Below, piece by piece: positions 1-8,599 of a DNA stretch of 64,000 nt. Numbering within the stretch: the stretch's first letter is position 1; the number at the start of each line of letters is the position of its first letter. The notes below the pieces were generated by a model that saw only the letters and a program-made list of their open reading frames with translations, did not search any database and had not been told where the DNA came from. The position numbers and the translations under genes were made by a program. The DNA is from Hydrogenophaga sp. 2FB (GTDB lineage: Bacteria; Pseudomonadota; Gammaproteobacteria; Burkholderiales; Burkholderiaceae_C), in contig NZ_SCML01000035.1 of the NCBI RefSeq assembly GCF_005503365.1, positions 1-64,000 of the forward strand, in the 5' to 3' direction.

Positions 1-955
1 CAACCCGGGCACGCCCCCCATCGGCCTGCCACACGCGTCCCCCTCGGTGCGCAAGTTCGCGCGCGAACTCGGTGTGCCGCTGGAAGAGCTCAAGGGCAGC
101 GGCCCCAAAGGCCGCATCGTGCTCGACGACATCCAGAACTTCACCAAGGCTGTCATGGCCGGTGCCACGCAGACCAAGGCGCAGTCGGCGAAAGCCCCTG
201 CCGGTGGTGGCGACGGCGCGGGCCTGGGCCTGATCCCTTGGCCCAAGGTCGACTTCGCCAAGTTCGGCCCGATCGAGCGCAAGGAGATGGGCCGCATCAA
301 GAAGATCAGCGGCGCCAACCTGTTGCGCAACGCGGTCATGATCCCGGCGGTCACCAACCACGACGACGCCGACATCACCGAACTCGAAGCATTCCGTGTG
401 TCCACCAACAAGGAAAACGAGAAGAGCGGCGTCAAGGTCACGATGCTGGCTTTCCTGATCAAGGCTTGCGTGGCCGCGCTCCAGAAATTCCCCGAGTTCA
501 ACAGCTCGCTCGATGGCGACGCGCTGGTCTACAAGCAGTACTGGCACATCGGCTTCGCCGCCGACACGCCCAACGGCCTGATGGTGCCGGTGCTCAAGGA
601 CGCCGACAAGAAGGGCGTGCTGCAGATCAGCCAGGAAATGGGCGAACTGGCCAAGAAGGCGCGCGAGGGCAAGCTGAGCCCGGCCGAGATGAGCGGTGCG
701 ACCTTCACCATCTCCAGCCTGGGTGGCATCGGCGGGCGTTACTTCACCCCCATCATCAACGCGCCCGAAGTCGCCATCCTGGGCGTGTGCAAGAGCCAGA
801 TGGAACCGGTGTGGGATGGCAAGGCCTTCCAGCCGCGCCTGATGCTGCCGCTCTCGCTGACCTGGGACCACCGCGTGATCGATGGCGCGGCGGCTGCGCG
901 CTTCAACGCGTACCTCGGCCAGATCCTCGGCGACTTCCGTCGCGTGTTGCTCTAA
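1..955 (+). CDS. aceF: Pyruvate dehydrogenase E2, dihydrolipoamide acetyltransferase (3' part)
   Basis: This is the C-terminal part of the acetyl-transferring core of the pyruvate dehydrogenase complex; the reading frame is already open at base 2, so the start and the lipoyl domains lie outside the window. It begins with the peripheral-subunit-binding domain (SVRKFARELGV, then GPKGRIVLDDI), followed by an Ala/Gly linker and the catalytic acyltransferase domain. That domain ends with the signature LTWDHRVIDG, which holds the active-site His and Asp. The next gene, 9 bases on, is the E3 of the same complex, so this is the end of an aceE-aceF-lpdA operon (aceE not seen). The PDH rather than OGDH assignment rests on that neighbour. 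Confidence 0.95.
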   Translation, partial: NPGTPPIGLPHASPSVRKFARELGVPLEELKGSGPKGRIVLDDIQNFTKAVMAGATQTKAQSAKAPAGGGDGAGLGLIPWPKVDFAKFGPIERKEMGRIKKISGANLLRNAVMIPAVTNHDDADITELEAFRVSTNKENEKSGVKVTMLAFLIKACVAALQKFPEFNSSLDGDALVYKQYWHIGFAADTPNGLMVPVLKDADKKGVLQISQEMGELAKKAREGKLSPAEMSGATFTISSLGGIGGRYFTPIINAPEVAILGVCKSQMEPVWDGKAFQPRLMLPLSLTWDHRVIDGAAAARFNAYLGQILGDFRRVLL

Positions 956-964
956 GGAATGACG

Positions 965-2794
965 ATGGCACTGATCGACATTCAAGTTCCCGACATTGGT
1001 GACTTCGACGAAGTGGCGGTGATCGAGTTGCTGGTCAAACCCGGCGACACGGTCAAGGCAGAGCAGAGCTTGATCACGGTCGAGTCCGACAAGGCCTCGA
1101 TGGAAATTCCGTCGTCGCAGGCGGGCGTGGTCAAGGAGCTCAAGGTGAAGCTGGGTGACAAGGTCAAGCAGGGCAGTGTGGTGCTGACGCTGGAGGCCGC
1201 AGGAGACGCAGCCGCTGCGCCTGCAGCGAGCGCGCCCGCGCCACAAGCCGCGCCCGCAACGCCGGCAGCGACGGTGGCCGCACCCACTGCCGCCAGTTTC
1301 GGTGGCAACGCCGATCTGGAGTGCGATGTGCTCGTGCTCGGCGGTGGTCCCGGTGGCTACAGCGCGGCCTTCCGCGCCGCCGACCTGGGCCTGAAGGTCG
1401 TCATCGTCGAGCGTTACGCCACGCTGGGCGGTGTCTGCCTGAACGTGGGGTGCATTCCCTCCAAGGCGCTGCTGCACGTGGCCGCGGTCATGGACGAGGT
1501 CAGCCACATGGCCGACCTGGGCGTCGAGTTCGGCCGGCCGGTGGTCAACATCGAGAAGCTGCGGGGCCACAAGGAAAAGGTGATCGGCAAGCTCACCGGT
1601 GGCCTGGCGGCCATGGCCAAGATGCGCAAGGTCACCACCGTGCGCGGTGTCGGTTCGTTCGTGGGCGCCAACCACCTGGAAGTGGAAGAGACCGGCGGCG
1701 CCAAAGGCCAGGAGAAGACCGGCAAGAAACAGGTGGTCGCCTTCAAGAAAGCGATCATCGCCGCCGGTTCGCAAGCGGTGCGTTTGCCCTTCATGCCCGA
1801 CGATCCGCGCGTGGTCGACAGCACCGGCGCGCTCGAACTCAAGGACGTGCCCAAGCGCATGCTGATCCTGGGTGGCGGCATCATCGGCCTGGAAATGGGC
1901 ACGGTGTACAGCACGCTCGGCGCGCGCCTGGACGTGGTGGAAATGCTCGACGGCCTGATGCAGGGCGCGGACCGCGACCTGGTGAAGATCTGGCAGAAGG
2001 TGAACGCCAAGCGCTTCGACAACATCATGTTGAAGACCAAGACGGTGGGAGCCAAGGCCACACCCGAAGGGATCGAAGTGACGTTCGCCGCGGCCGAAGA
2101 AGGCGGCGCGGCACCCGCACCACAGACCTACGACCTCGTGCTGCAAGCCGTGGGCCGCACGCCCAACGGCAAGAAGATCGGTGCCGAGAAAGCGGGTGTG
2201 TCGGTGACAGACCGTGGCTTCATCAACGTCGACATCCAGATGCGCACCAACGTGCCGCACATCTTCGCCATTGGTGACATCGTGGGTCAGCCCATGCTGG
2301 CGCACAAGGCGGTGCACGAAGCGCACGTGGCGGCCGAGGTGATCGCCGGTGAACTGCAGGGCAACAAGGAATTGGCCAGCGCGGCGTTCAACGCGCGCGT
2401 GATCCCGAGCGTGGCCTACACCGACCCCGAAGTGGCCTGGGTCGGCTTGACCGAAGACCAGGCCAAGGCGCAAGGCATCAAGGTGAAGAAAGGGCTGTTC
2501 CCCTGGACCGCATCGGGCCGCGCCATCGCCAACGGCCGGGACGAAGGCGTCACCAAGCTGCTGTTCGACGATTCGCCCGAGGCCCATGGCCACGGAAAGA
2601 TCCTGGGTGGCGGCATGGTCGGCACGCACGCGGGCGACATGATCGGTGAGATCGCCCTCGCCATCGAGATGGGCGCCGACGCGGTGGATATCGGCAAGAC
2701 GATCCACCCGCACCCCACGCTGGGCGAGAGCATCGGCATGGCGGCCGAGATCGCGCACGGCTCCTGCACCGACGTGCCTCCGCAGCGCAAGTAA
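965..2794 (+). CDS. lpdA: Dihydrolipoamide dehydrogenase (E3) with N-terminal lipoyl domain
   Basis: E3 of the pyruvate dehydrogenase complex, a flavoprotein that reoxidises dihydrolipoamide with NAD+. The protein (609 aa) starts with a lipoyl domain with the modifiable lysine in ESDKASM, then an Ala/Pro linker (about residues 80-115), then the FAD domain ([10 protein letters not shown]), the redox disulfide [12 protein letters not shown], the NAD domain ([10 protein letters not shown]) and the C-terminal HPHPTLGES with the catalytic His. An attached lipoyl domain is known for betaproteobacterial and Neisseria PDH E3. I chose ATG 965 over ATG 959 because the AAGGA ribosome site at 954-958 is spaced correctly only for 965. 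A second E3 without a lipoyl domain sits in the odh operon at 15.5 kb. Confidence 0.96.
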   Translation: MALIDIQVPDIGDFDEVAVIELLVKPGDTVKAEQSLITVESDKASMEIPSSQAGVVKELKVKLGDKVKQGSVVLTLEAAGDAAAAPAASAPAPQAAPATPAATVAAPTAASFGGNADLECDVLVLGGGPGGYSAAFRAADLGLKVVIVERYATLGGVCLNVGCIPSKALLHVAAVMDEVSHMADLGVEFGRPVVNIEKLRGHKEKVIGKLTGGLAAMAKMRKVTTVRGVGSFVGANHLEVEETGGAKGQEKTGKKQVVAFKKAIIAAGSQAVRLPFMPDDPRVVDSTGALELKDVPKRMLILGGGIIGLEMGTVYSTLGARLDVVEMLDGLMQGADRDLVKIWQKVNAKRFDNIMLKTKTVGAKATPEGIEVTFAAAEEGGAAPAPQTYDLVLQAVGRTPNGKKIGAEKAGVSVTDRGFINVDIQMRTNVPHIFAIGDIVGQPMLAHKAVHEAHVAAEVIAGELQGNKELASAAFNARVIPSVAYTDPEVAWVGLTEDQAKAQGIKVKKGLFPWTASGRAIANGRDEGVTKLLFDDSPEAHGHGKILGGGMVGTHAGDMIGEIALAIEMGADAVDIGKTIHPHPTLGESIGMAAEIAHGSCTDVPPQRK

Positions 2795-2809
2795 ACGGCA
2801 ACATCCCAG

Positions 2810-2845
2810 AAAAAGCCGCCAGCCTCACGGGCTGGCGGCTTTTTT
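2810..2845. terminator. Bidirectional rho-independent terminator
   Basis: A perfect 11-bp stem (2814-2824 paired with 2830-2840) with a 5-base loop, an A-run before it and six T after it. Because it has A and T tracts on both sides it can serve both lpdA and the convergent hydrolase gene, whose stop codon touches the T-run. Confidence 0.9.
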
Positions 2846-4206
2846 CATGGCGCAGGGCGTGGCGGGACGCGGCTTGACAGTGGCGGGCTGCGGTAGTCCG
2901 GCAGCAGTTTGCAGGTGTCGCCGTACGCGGCTTCGTAGCCCTTGCACAAGGCGGCCACTTTCTGCGGCGTGGGCTTGTCGTTCTTGTCGATCCAGTCCAG
3001 CAGTGCCGTGAACAGGGCGGGGTACTGCGGATCGCTCAGGAAGCTGTGCTCGGATTCGTCGCTGAAGTTCTGCACCAGCAGGTTGCCGGTTCCCGCGCGA
3101 TCCAGCGTCTCGCGGTAGGACGATTCCAGCTCGACGAACGCAGTAGGGTCGTTGACCGCGTGCAGCGCCAGCACCGGCATGTTGATGCGCCCGGCGGGGT
3201 CGCTGTCTTTCGCCAACTCGGCCACCGCAGCCGGGTCGGCCGTGTAGCGCAGCACACCGGCGTTCAGCGCCGCATCGTCCGAAGATCCCTTGTACTGCAC
3301 GCCCGCGGTGGTGAACGGATTGCGGTTGCCCAGGCGCAGTTGCGTGAGATCGCGGAACAACCAGGTCGCCCAGTTCAGGTGGGCGATCAGCGAGCGTTCG
3401 GGGATGCGGATGACGTTGACGATGTTGGCCAGGTTGGCCTTCTGCTGCTCGGTGCGTTGGGCCGCGGGCTTGCGCACGCCGGTGCATTCGTCCACGCGGT
3501 TGGCCAACTCGGCGCGCGAGAGCTTGGCGTCCATGGGCAGGCCCTGCCACAGCGGGTACTGCGGTTCGTCCGCCTTGGGGTGGTTCTTGCAGACGTACTG
3601 GTAGACCACGCGCAGATCGATGCGGAAGTTGTAGGTGCTGGTGCCGCCGCCGAGCATGCCGCTGGTGAGCAGCATGCCGTCGTAGGGGCCTTTGACCGGG
3701 CCATTCGGGCCATCCACCGTGGCATACAGCTCGGCGCCCTTGGACGCGACCGATCCGCCATAGCTTTGCCCGTGCAAGATGGTGCGGCGCGGTTGGCCGA
3801 AGTTTTTCACGAAATGGCGGCGCAAACGCTCGGTGTCTTCGGCCGCCATGCTCACGCCAAAGCCGCCCCGGCGGTACGTGGCGCCCGCCCAGGCGTAGCC
3901 GGCCTTGACGGTGATGGCCCAGCGCTTCAAGTCTTCCTCGCCGCGCTCCAGCTTGGCGGGGCCGGTGTCCGACGGGCCGCCGTGCGCGTGCATCACCAGC
4001 ACGCCGGTCTCGGGTTTCCAGTTGGCGGGTAGGGCGATCCAGTAAAAACCGCCGAGGCCGTCCTCGCCGGTGTGGCAGGTGGCGCCGGCGGGCACTTCGG
4101 CCGGGCAGGCGCGGGGCTGGGGTGCGGTGGGTGTCTGGGCGGTGGCCGAACCGGCGTGGAACGCCAGGGCCGAGAACGCCAGCCAGGCGAGGGGGCGAAT
4201 GTGCAT
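2845..4206 (-). CDS. Secreted alpha/beta hydrolase
   Basis: A 453-aa exported protein. The N-terminus is a signal peptide (MHIRPLAWLA, hydrophobic core, cleavage near ATAQ). The mature part has the alpha/beta-hydrolase nucleophile elbow GQSYGG, an Asp in HAVNDPT and a His in ESEHSF, a plausible Ser-Asp-His triad. Six or more cysteines suggest disulfides in the periplasm. The start at 4206 is preferred over the upstream ATG at 4236 because AAGGAGA lies just ahead of it and because it begins directly with the signal peptide. It is divergent from a LysR gene that is coupled to a Bug receptor, so it may release an acid that the receptor binds (inference). The substrate cannot be read from the sequence; the tannase motif is not present. 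Confidence 0.75.
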   Translation of the reverse strand: MHIRPLAWLAFSALAFHAGSATAQTPTAPQPRACPAEVPAGATCHTGEDGLGGFYWIALPANWKPETGVLVMHAHGGPSDTGPAKLERGEEDLKRWAITVKAGYAWAGATYRRGGFGVSMAAEDTERLRRHFVKNFGQPRRTILHGQSYGGSVASKGAELYATVDGPNGPVKGPYDGMLLTSGMLGGGTSTYNFRIDLRVVYQYVCKNHPKADEPQYPLWQGLPMDAKLSRAELANRVDECTGVRKPAAQRTEQQKANLANIVNVIRIPERSLIAHLNWATWLFRDLTQLRLGNRNPFTTAGVQYKGSSDDAALNAGVLRYTADPAAVAELAKDSDPAGRINMPVLALHAVNDPTAFVELESSYRETLDRAGTGNLLVQNFSDESEHSFLSDPQYPALFTALLDWIDKNDKPTPQKVAALCKGYEAAYGDTCKLLPDYRSPPLSSRVPPRPAP

Positions 4207-4239
4207 GGTGGTCTCCTTGTGTTTGTGCGGATCCACGGC

Positions 4240-4268
4240 ACGATAGGTGTGCTTTCACCCCACGTCAA
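4240..4268 (-). promoter_or_regulatory. Sigma-70-like promoter of the hydrolase gene
   Basis: On the minus strand TTGACG (4268-4263) and TATCGT (4245-4240) are separated by exactly 17 bases. The expected start of transcription leaves a leader of about 30 bases with the AAGGAGA ribosome site before ATG 4206. It lies in the divergent gap with the LysR gene, so LysR control is plausible. Confidence 0.5.
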
Positions 4269-4303
4269 ATATACTGAAACACGGCTTTTGATACCTTGAA
4301 CAT

Positions 4304-5230
4304 ATGGAACTCCGGCACCTGCGTTACTTCATGGCCGTGGCCGAACTCGGCCACATGACGCGCGCGGCCGAGCGCCTGGGCATTCAGCAGCCGCCGCTGA
4401 GCTTGCAGATCAAATCGCTGGAAAAAGAGTTGGGGGTGACGCTGTTCCATCGCCATCCCAAAGGCGTGGCGCTGTCCGATGCCGGGCGCCTGTTCGAGGT
4501 CGAAGCGCGCCAGTTGCTCGACGACATGGCCGCCATGGAGCAGCGCATGGCCCGCGTGGCGCGCGGCGAGCTGGGTGTGCTCAACGTCGGCTTCACCAGT
4601 TCGGCGGCGGCGCACGCCTTCACACCGGAGGCTTTGCGCGCCTGTCGCAGGGCCTGGCCCGGCATCGCGCTGTCGATCCGCGAAGACCACGCGGCGGGTA
4701 TCACCGCCGCGGTGGAGGCTGGTCGGCTGCATTGCGGACTGATCCGCGTGCCGGTTTCGCAACCCGAGGGCCTGACCTTTGAATTGCTGCTGCGCGAACC
4801 GGTGCTGGTGGCCTTGCCGGTAGACCATCCGTTGGCCGCGCGTGACACGGTGGTGCTCTCCGACCTGCGCGAAGAGGGTTTCATCCTGGTGCGCCAGCCC
4901 GGTGCACCGGGGCTTTATGCGAACCTGCTCGCCTTGTGCGAAGCGCAGGGCTTTCGACCGCGCATCGCCGCCGAGGTGGAGCGCATGGTGACGAGCCTCA
5001 ATCTGGTGGCCGCGGGTGCCGGCATTGCGGTGGTGCCGACCTCCATGCGCGGGCTGCACCCGCATGCGGTGGTCTATCTGTCGCTGGCCGACGGCACGCC
5101 GCTGGACGCGCCGCTCACGCTGGTTTATCGCACGGCGGACGCCACCGGGCCGGCCGCGCATTTTCTGAAGATCGCGCGCGATACCGCCCGAAAGGCGCAG
5201 AAGCACTCGCGGCGAGGACGGACGTCATGA
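4304..5230 (+). CDS. LysR-family transcriptional regulator
   Basis: 308 aa. The N-terminal winged helix-turn-helix (ELRHLRYFMAVAE, TRAAERLGIQQPPLS, KELGVTLFHR) is typical of the BenM/CatM/CbnR branch of LysR proteins, which usually sense aromatic acids or their ring-cleavage products. The rest is the periplasmic-binding-protein-like effector domain. It is divergent from the secreted hydrolase, and its stop overlaps the start of the following Bug receptor (ATGA), so regulator and receptor are translated together. The effector is unknown. Confidence 0.92.
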   Translation: MELRHLRYFMAVAELGHMTRAAERLGIQQPPLSLQIKSLEKELGVTLFHRHPKGVALSDAGRLFEVEARQLLDDMAAMEQRMARVARGELGVLNVGFTSSAAAHAFTPEALRACRRAWPGIALSIREDHAAGITAAVEAGRLHCGLIRVPVSQPEGLTFELLLREPVLVALPVDHPLAARDTVVLSDLREEGFILVRQPGAPGLYANLLALCEAQGFRPRIAAEVERMVTSLNLVAAGAGIAVVPTSMRGLHPHAVVYLSLADGTPLDAPLTLVYRTADATGPAAHFLKIARDTARKAQKHSRRGRTS

Positions 5231-6198
5231 CGCTGTCTCGTCGGCATGCGATCGCGGCCCTGCTTGCGCTGGGCCCATGGCTCGCCACCGCGCAGCCTGC
5301 GTGGCGGCCCACGCAACCCTTGCGCATCATCGTCGTGTACCCGCCCGGCGGGCTCAGCGATGGTGTGGCGCGTTCACTGGCCGAGCGCCTGGCGCAGCAA
5401 CTCGGCGTACCGGTGCGGGTGGAGAACCGTGGCGGCGGCGGGGGCAGCGTGGGCTTACAGGCGCTGGCGCGCGCGCCAGCCGATGGGCATACGCTGGCGT
5501 TTTCGGCGGTCAGCCCGCTGACGCTGCGACCGCACCTGGGTGCCGTGGGTTACGACCCATTCCGCGACATTGAGCCGGTGGCCAGCGTGATGTACACGCC
5601 GGTGCTGCTGGTTGGCACATCGGCCTTCACCGGCCGCGATTTTTCCGATCTGCTGGCGCAAGCGAGGGTCCGCCCGAACGGCTTGCGCTGGGCCACCTCC
5701 GGCCTGGCCACCGCGGGTCATCTGGTGTTGGAGCAGGTGCAACTGGGCAGCGGCGTGGCGGTCACACACATTCCCTACAAGGGCGGCGGTCAGCAGCTCA
5801 CCGATGCGCTGGGTGGACAGTTCGAGCTGCTGTCCACCAACGTGGCGCCGGCGCAGTTGAGCCACATCGAAGCGGGTCGCTTCAAGGCGCTGGCCGTGGG
5901 CGCGCCGCACCGCCTGGAGGTGTTGCCGCAGGTGCCCACGTTTGCCGAACTGGGTCTGCCGCAGGCGAACATCACATCCCTCTTTGGCCTGTTCGCGCCG
6001 GGTGGCACGGCGGTGGAGGTGCTGGATCGGCTGAATCGGGAGATCAACGAGGCGGTTCAGACGCCGGCCATTCGCGAGCGCCTGCTGGCTTCGGACAACC
6101 TGCCCGCCCTGGGTGACAGAGCGTCCTTCGTGCGCCGCATTGCGGAGGAATGGCGCAGCAACCGTGCGCTCAAAGGCATGAACATTCGAATGGAATGA
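5227..6198 (+). CDS. Bug-family solute-binding receptor (tripartite tricarboxylate transporter type)
   Basis: 323 aa, starting at the ATG that overlaps the LysR stop. The N-terminus MTLSRRHAIAALLALG is a signal peptide with a twin arginine that may be a Tat signal; cleavage is expected near ATAQ. The mature protein has the Bug hallmarks PLRIIVVYPPGG, VENRGGGGGSVG, THIPYKGGGQQ and the C-terminal FAPGGT...LDRLNREI. Bug proteins bind carboxylates in the periplasm. No TctA/TctB membrane genes are in the window, as is usual for the many orphan Bug genes of Burkholderiales, so it may serve a distant transporter or act as a sensor. Confidence 0.92.
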   Translation: MTLSRRHAIAALLALGPWLATAQPAWRPTQPLRIIVVYPPGGLSDGVARSLAERLAQQLGVPVRVENRGGGGGSVGLQALARAPADGHTLAFSAVSPLTLRPHLGAVGYDPFRDIEPVASVMYTPVLLVGTSAFTGRDFSDLLAQARVRPNGLRWATSGLATAGHLVLEQVQLGSGVAVTHIPYKGGGQQLTDALGGQFELLSTNVAPAQLSHIEAGRFKALAVGAPHRLEVLPQVPTFAELGLPQANITSLFGLFAPGGTAVEVLDRLNREINEAVQTPAIRERLLASDNLPALGDRASFVRRIAEEWRSNRALKGMNIRME

Positions 6199-6214
6199 TG
6201 CCCAGCGTAGCCGG

Positions 6215-7027
6215 TCAATCCTTCAGGTCGAAGCAGAAACCGGAGTAGGACTCGACATCCACGCCCTCGGCATCGGGAATCACCATGCCCTTGCCCAGGT
6301 TGTCCCAGGCGTCTCGCTTGACGTAGCCCAGCGAGCTGACCGACTCTACGAAGGCATCGCGGGCCTGCACGCGATAGGGGCAGAACGCAGTGCCAATGCT
6401 GTTGAGCGTGAAGAACGAGCGGGTCTCGTGGATCGGGGTGGTGTTGACCACGATGCGGCGCGGCATGCGGCGCAGGTTCTTGAGCATGTCCGACAGCGTC
6501 AGGGGCAGGTATTGCAGACTGCCCGAGGCAAAGAGCACCTCTTGGCCATCGAGATCTTCGTATCGGTCGGTAAAGTGCAGCGAGCCTTCTGGCGCTCGTG
6601 CTTGGGCCAGTTCCCGGCCGCGGATCACAACCGCAGGTACGTCGCACACGGTCCACCGAATGTCTGGTGGGAAACCGATGACGCGACGGAAGGCGTAGTA
6701 CTTGACGCCGGTGTGGCCACCGAGATCGAAGAAGGTCCGCATGCCGTCACCCAACGAACGCAACAGCCAGAACATGGCGGGGTAGTCTCGCGGGCTGATC
6801 GCACTGACATAGGCGATGTTGGCGGACTCCTCGTTGTCGTAGCCGAGATGCAGGCTGGGCGGCGCACTCGCTGCGGCAGCCTCGAACGTGTCGTAGACCC
6901 CCATGAAGAGGTTCTGATCGGTGTTCTCGAGAAACCGTTGCCGGTGCGCGCTTTGGCTGACATTGCGCAGGACCGGCAGCTTGTCCAGGCGGTCAATCGC
7001 CTGATGCATCGTGTTCACCCAGGTCAT
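6215..7027 (-). CDS. Putative SAM-dependent methyltransferase, TIGR04325-like
   Basis: 270 aa. Residues around 45-60 (NLFMGVYDTFEAA) and the following LHLGYDN resemble the family of putative methyltransferases known as TIGR04325, found in surface-polysaccharide loci; FFDLGGHTG fits the SAM-binding glycine loop. The substrate is unknown, and no sugar-biosynthesis genes lie nearby, so the role is open. The ATG at 7027 has a GAGAGGG ribosome site a few bases before it; the open frame continues upstream but without recognisable sequence. Confidence 0.7.
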   Translation of the reverse strand: MTWVNTMHQAIDRLDKLPVLRNVSQSAHRQRFLENTDQNLFMGVYDTFEAAAASAPPSLHLGYDNEESANIAYVSAISPRDYPAMFWLLRSLGDGMRTFFDLGGHTGVKYYAFRRVIGFPPDIRWTVCDVPAVVIRGRELAQARAPEGSLHFTDRYEDLDGQEVLFASGSLQYLPLTLSDMLKNLRRMPRRIVVNTTPIHETRSFFTLNSIGTAFCPYRVQARDAFVESVSSLGYVKRDAWDNLGKGMVIPDAEGVDVESYSGFCFDLKD

Positions 7028-7133
7028 TTTTCCCTCTCGTTGGCGGCTGTGTTGGGGCGCGGGATCGCCGGGTGATTCTAGGGGGCGCGGCCTGCAGGGC
7101 GGACACAGGCGCCGATGGGCCGGCCGACCGGGC

Positions 7134-7691
7134 TCAGCGGGAGGCGTCGGCCGACTGCAGCGGCACGCGCCGCGCGCCATTGAAACGCTTGTTCCAATAG
7201 GCCATGCGCATGTCTTCCATTCGCACTTGCGCGCCACTGCGCGGGGAATGGATGAATTTGCCATCGCCGACGTAGATGCCCACGTGGCTGAAGGCGCGGC
7301 GCATGGTGTTGAAGAACACCAGGTCACCGGGTTTGAGCTCGTTGCGCTCGATGGTCTGCGTGGCAGCGGCTTGCTCGTCGGAGCGGCGCGGCAGGATCTT
7401 GCCCAGCGACTGTTCATACACTGCGCGCACGAAGCCGCTGCAATCAAAACCGGTTTCTGCGCTGTTGCCGCCGTAGCGGTAGGGCACGTCGATGAAGGCC
7501 ATGGCGTTGATGACGAGGCTGGAGGCCTGCTCGCTCACCGTATCGCGCGCTTGCTGCACTTGATGACCAAGGCGGGCCATCAGGCCTTTCTCGTTGAGCA
7601 GCGTGTCCATGTCTTCATAGCCTGCGGTGCCGGGCGCGGCGTGTGCCATGGCCGAACAGCTCAGTAAAAGAAGGGGGACCCAACGCGTCAT
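7134..7691 (-). CDS. NlpC/P60 (C40) cell-wall peptidase
   Basis: 185 aa with a signal peptide (cleavage near AHAAP). The C-terminal half is an NlpC/P60 domain: catalytic Cys84 in GFDCSGFV, His136 in FSHVGIYVG and His148 in KFIHSP. Such enzymes cut the D-Glu-diamino-acid bond of peptidoglycan stem peptides in the periplasm. The segment before the domain (about 25-60) is short and may be a helical linker. No Shine-Dalgarno sequence precedes the ATG; the candidate promoter listed separately would give an almost leaderless message. Confidence 0.88.
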   Translation of the reverse strand: MTRWVPLLLLSCSAMAHAAPGTAGYEDMDTLLNEKGLMARLGHQVQQARDTVSEQASSLVINAMAFIDVPYRYGGNSAETGFDCSGFVRAVYEQSLGKILPRRSDEQAAATQTIERNELKPGDLVFFNTMRRAFSHVGIYVGDGKFIHSPRSGAQVRMEDMRMAYWNKRFNGARRVPLQSADASR

Positions 7692-7699
7692 AGCGGGCG

Positions 7700-7728
7700 A
7701 GGGTATCGGCGCTGCTGCTTGAAGTCAA
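7700..7728 (-). promoter_or_regulatory. Candidate promoter of the C40 peptidase gene
   Basis: Minus strand TTGACT (7728-7723), 17-base spacer, TACCCT (7705-7700). The -35 is good and the -10 is poor. The predicted start of transcription falls within a few bases of ATG 7691. Confidence 0.3.
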
Positions 7729-7871
7729 GCGAGAATCGGATGCCAACCCCTTGATTTACAACAAGTTTCGTCACGGCTGACCACTGGTCGGCGTTGAAGG
7801 TGCGTCTGTCGCCCGCCACGGGCTGCCAGAATCGGGGCTTCTTCCGAAGCCGTTGAAGTGAAAGATATCCC

Positions 7872-8477
7872 ATGCTGCTGGACGCAACCGATTCCCAACT
7901 CGTGCTGGTGGACTACCAGGACCGCCTGATGCCTGCCATCTTCGAAGGGCCACAAGTGCTGGCCAATGCCGTTCGCCTGGCGCGCATGGCACAGATGCTG
8001 CGCGTGCCCACGTTCGGTACCGAGCAGAACCCCGAGAAGCTCGGCCCAAACCCCGCCGAACTGCGCGAGCTGTGCCAGAAGACCTTGTCCAAGATGAGCT
8101 TCAGCGCCGCGTCCGACGGCCTGGTCGACTGGTTGCGTCCTCCGGTCAAACAGGGTGGCGGGAACGCACGCAGCCTGCCCAAGCACCTGCAGAAGCCTGC
8201 CGCCGCGCCCGCCGCCGAGCGCCAGACCGTGGTGGTGGCCGGCTGCGAGGCCCATGTCTGCCTGTTGCAGACCGCGCTCGAGTTGATCGAGCAGGAGTTC
8301 GACGTCTGGGTGGTGACCGATGCCTGTGGCTCGCGCACCGAGCGCAACCGCGACGCGGCATTTGACCGGCTGGCGGGCGCCGGCGCTGAGCTGGTGACCA
8401 CCGAGATGGTGGCTTTTGAGTGGCTGCGCAGCGCCGATCACCCGGCGTTTCGCGACGTTCAGGCTTTGATCAAGTGA
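7872..8477 (+). CDS. Isochorismatase-fold cysteine hydrolase
   Basis: 201 aa, the full size for the family. The catalytic triad is visible: Asp14 in LVDYQD, Lys74 in LSKMSF and Cys130 in GCEAHVC. Sequence flavour (VVVAGCEAHVCLLQTAL) is that of the YcaC/nicotinamidase-like isochorismatase-fold proteins, which hydrolyse amides or vinyl ethers; the true substrate is not deducible. The segment of about residues 92-116 (PVKQGGGNARS..AAAPAAE) is an insertion rich in Pro/Ala. It is divergent from the C40 peptidase gene and is followed by prpE. Confidence 0.82.
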   Translation: MLLDATDSQLVLVDYQDRLMPAIFEGPQVLANAVRLARMAQMLRVPTFGTEQNPEKLGPNPAELRELCQKTLSKMSFSAASDGLVDWLRPPVKQGGGNARSLPKHLQKPAAAPAAERQTVVVAGCEAHVCLLQTALELIEQEFDVWVVTDACGSRTERNRDAAFDRLAGAGAELVTTEMVAFEWLRSADHPAFRDVQALIK

Positions 8478-8483
8478 GCGGAG

Positions 8484-8509
8484 GGCGGGGAAGCTGTCGG
8501 CTCCCCGCC
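8484..8509 (+). terminator. Possible stem-loop terminator after the isochorismatase gene
   Basis: An 8-bp G+C-rich stem (8484-8491 with 8502-8509) directly after the stop codon. No T-run follows, so intrinsic termination would be weak. The downstream stretch to 8599 is A+T-rich and probably holds the prpE promoter, but I cannot name its boxes. Confidence 0.3.
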
Positions 8510-8599
8510 GTGTCAGCCTGTCGAAAGCCAGCTGTCAATAATTATGAATTCAATTTTCTGTGATTCCGATTCCATAACGCCGCAGAGCAGGAGACATCC

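Noticed and set aside
2845-4206. Tannase/feruloyl esterase assignment for the secreted hydrolase
   Set aside because: The nucleophile elbow is GQSYGG rather than the GCSxGG of the tannase family, and the paired catalytic-site cysteines were not seen.
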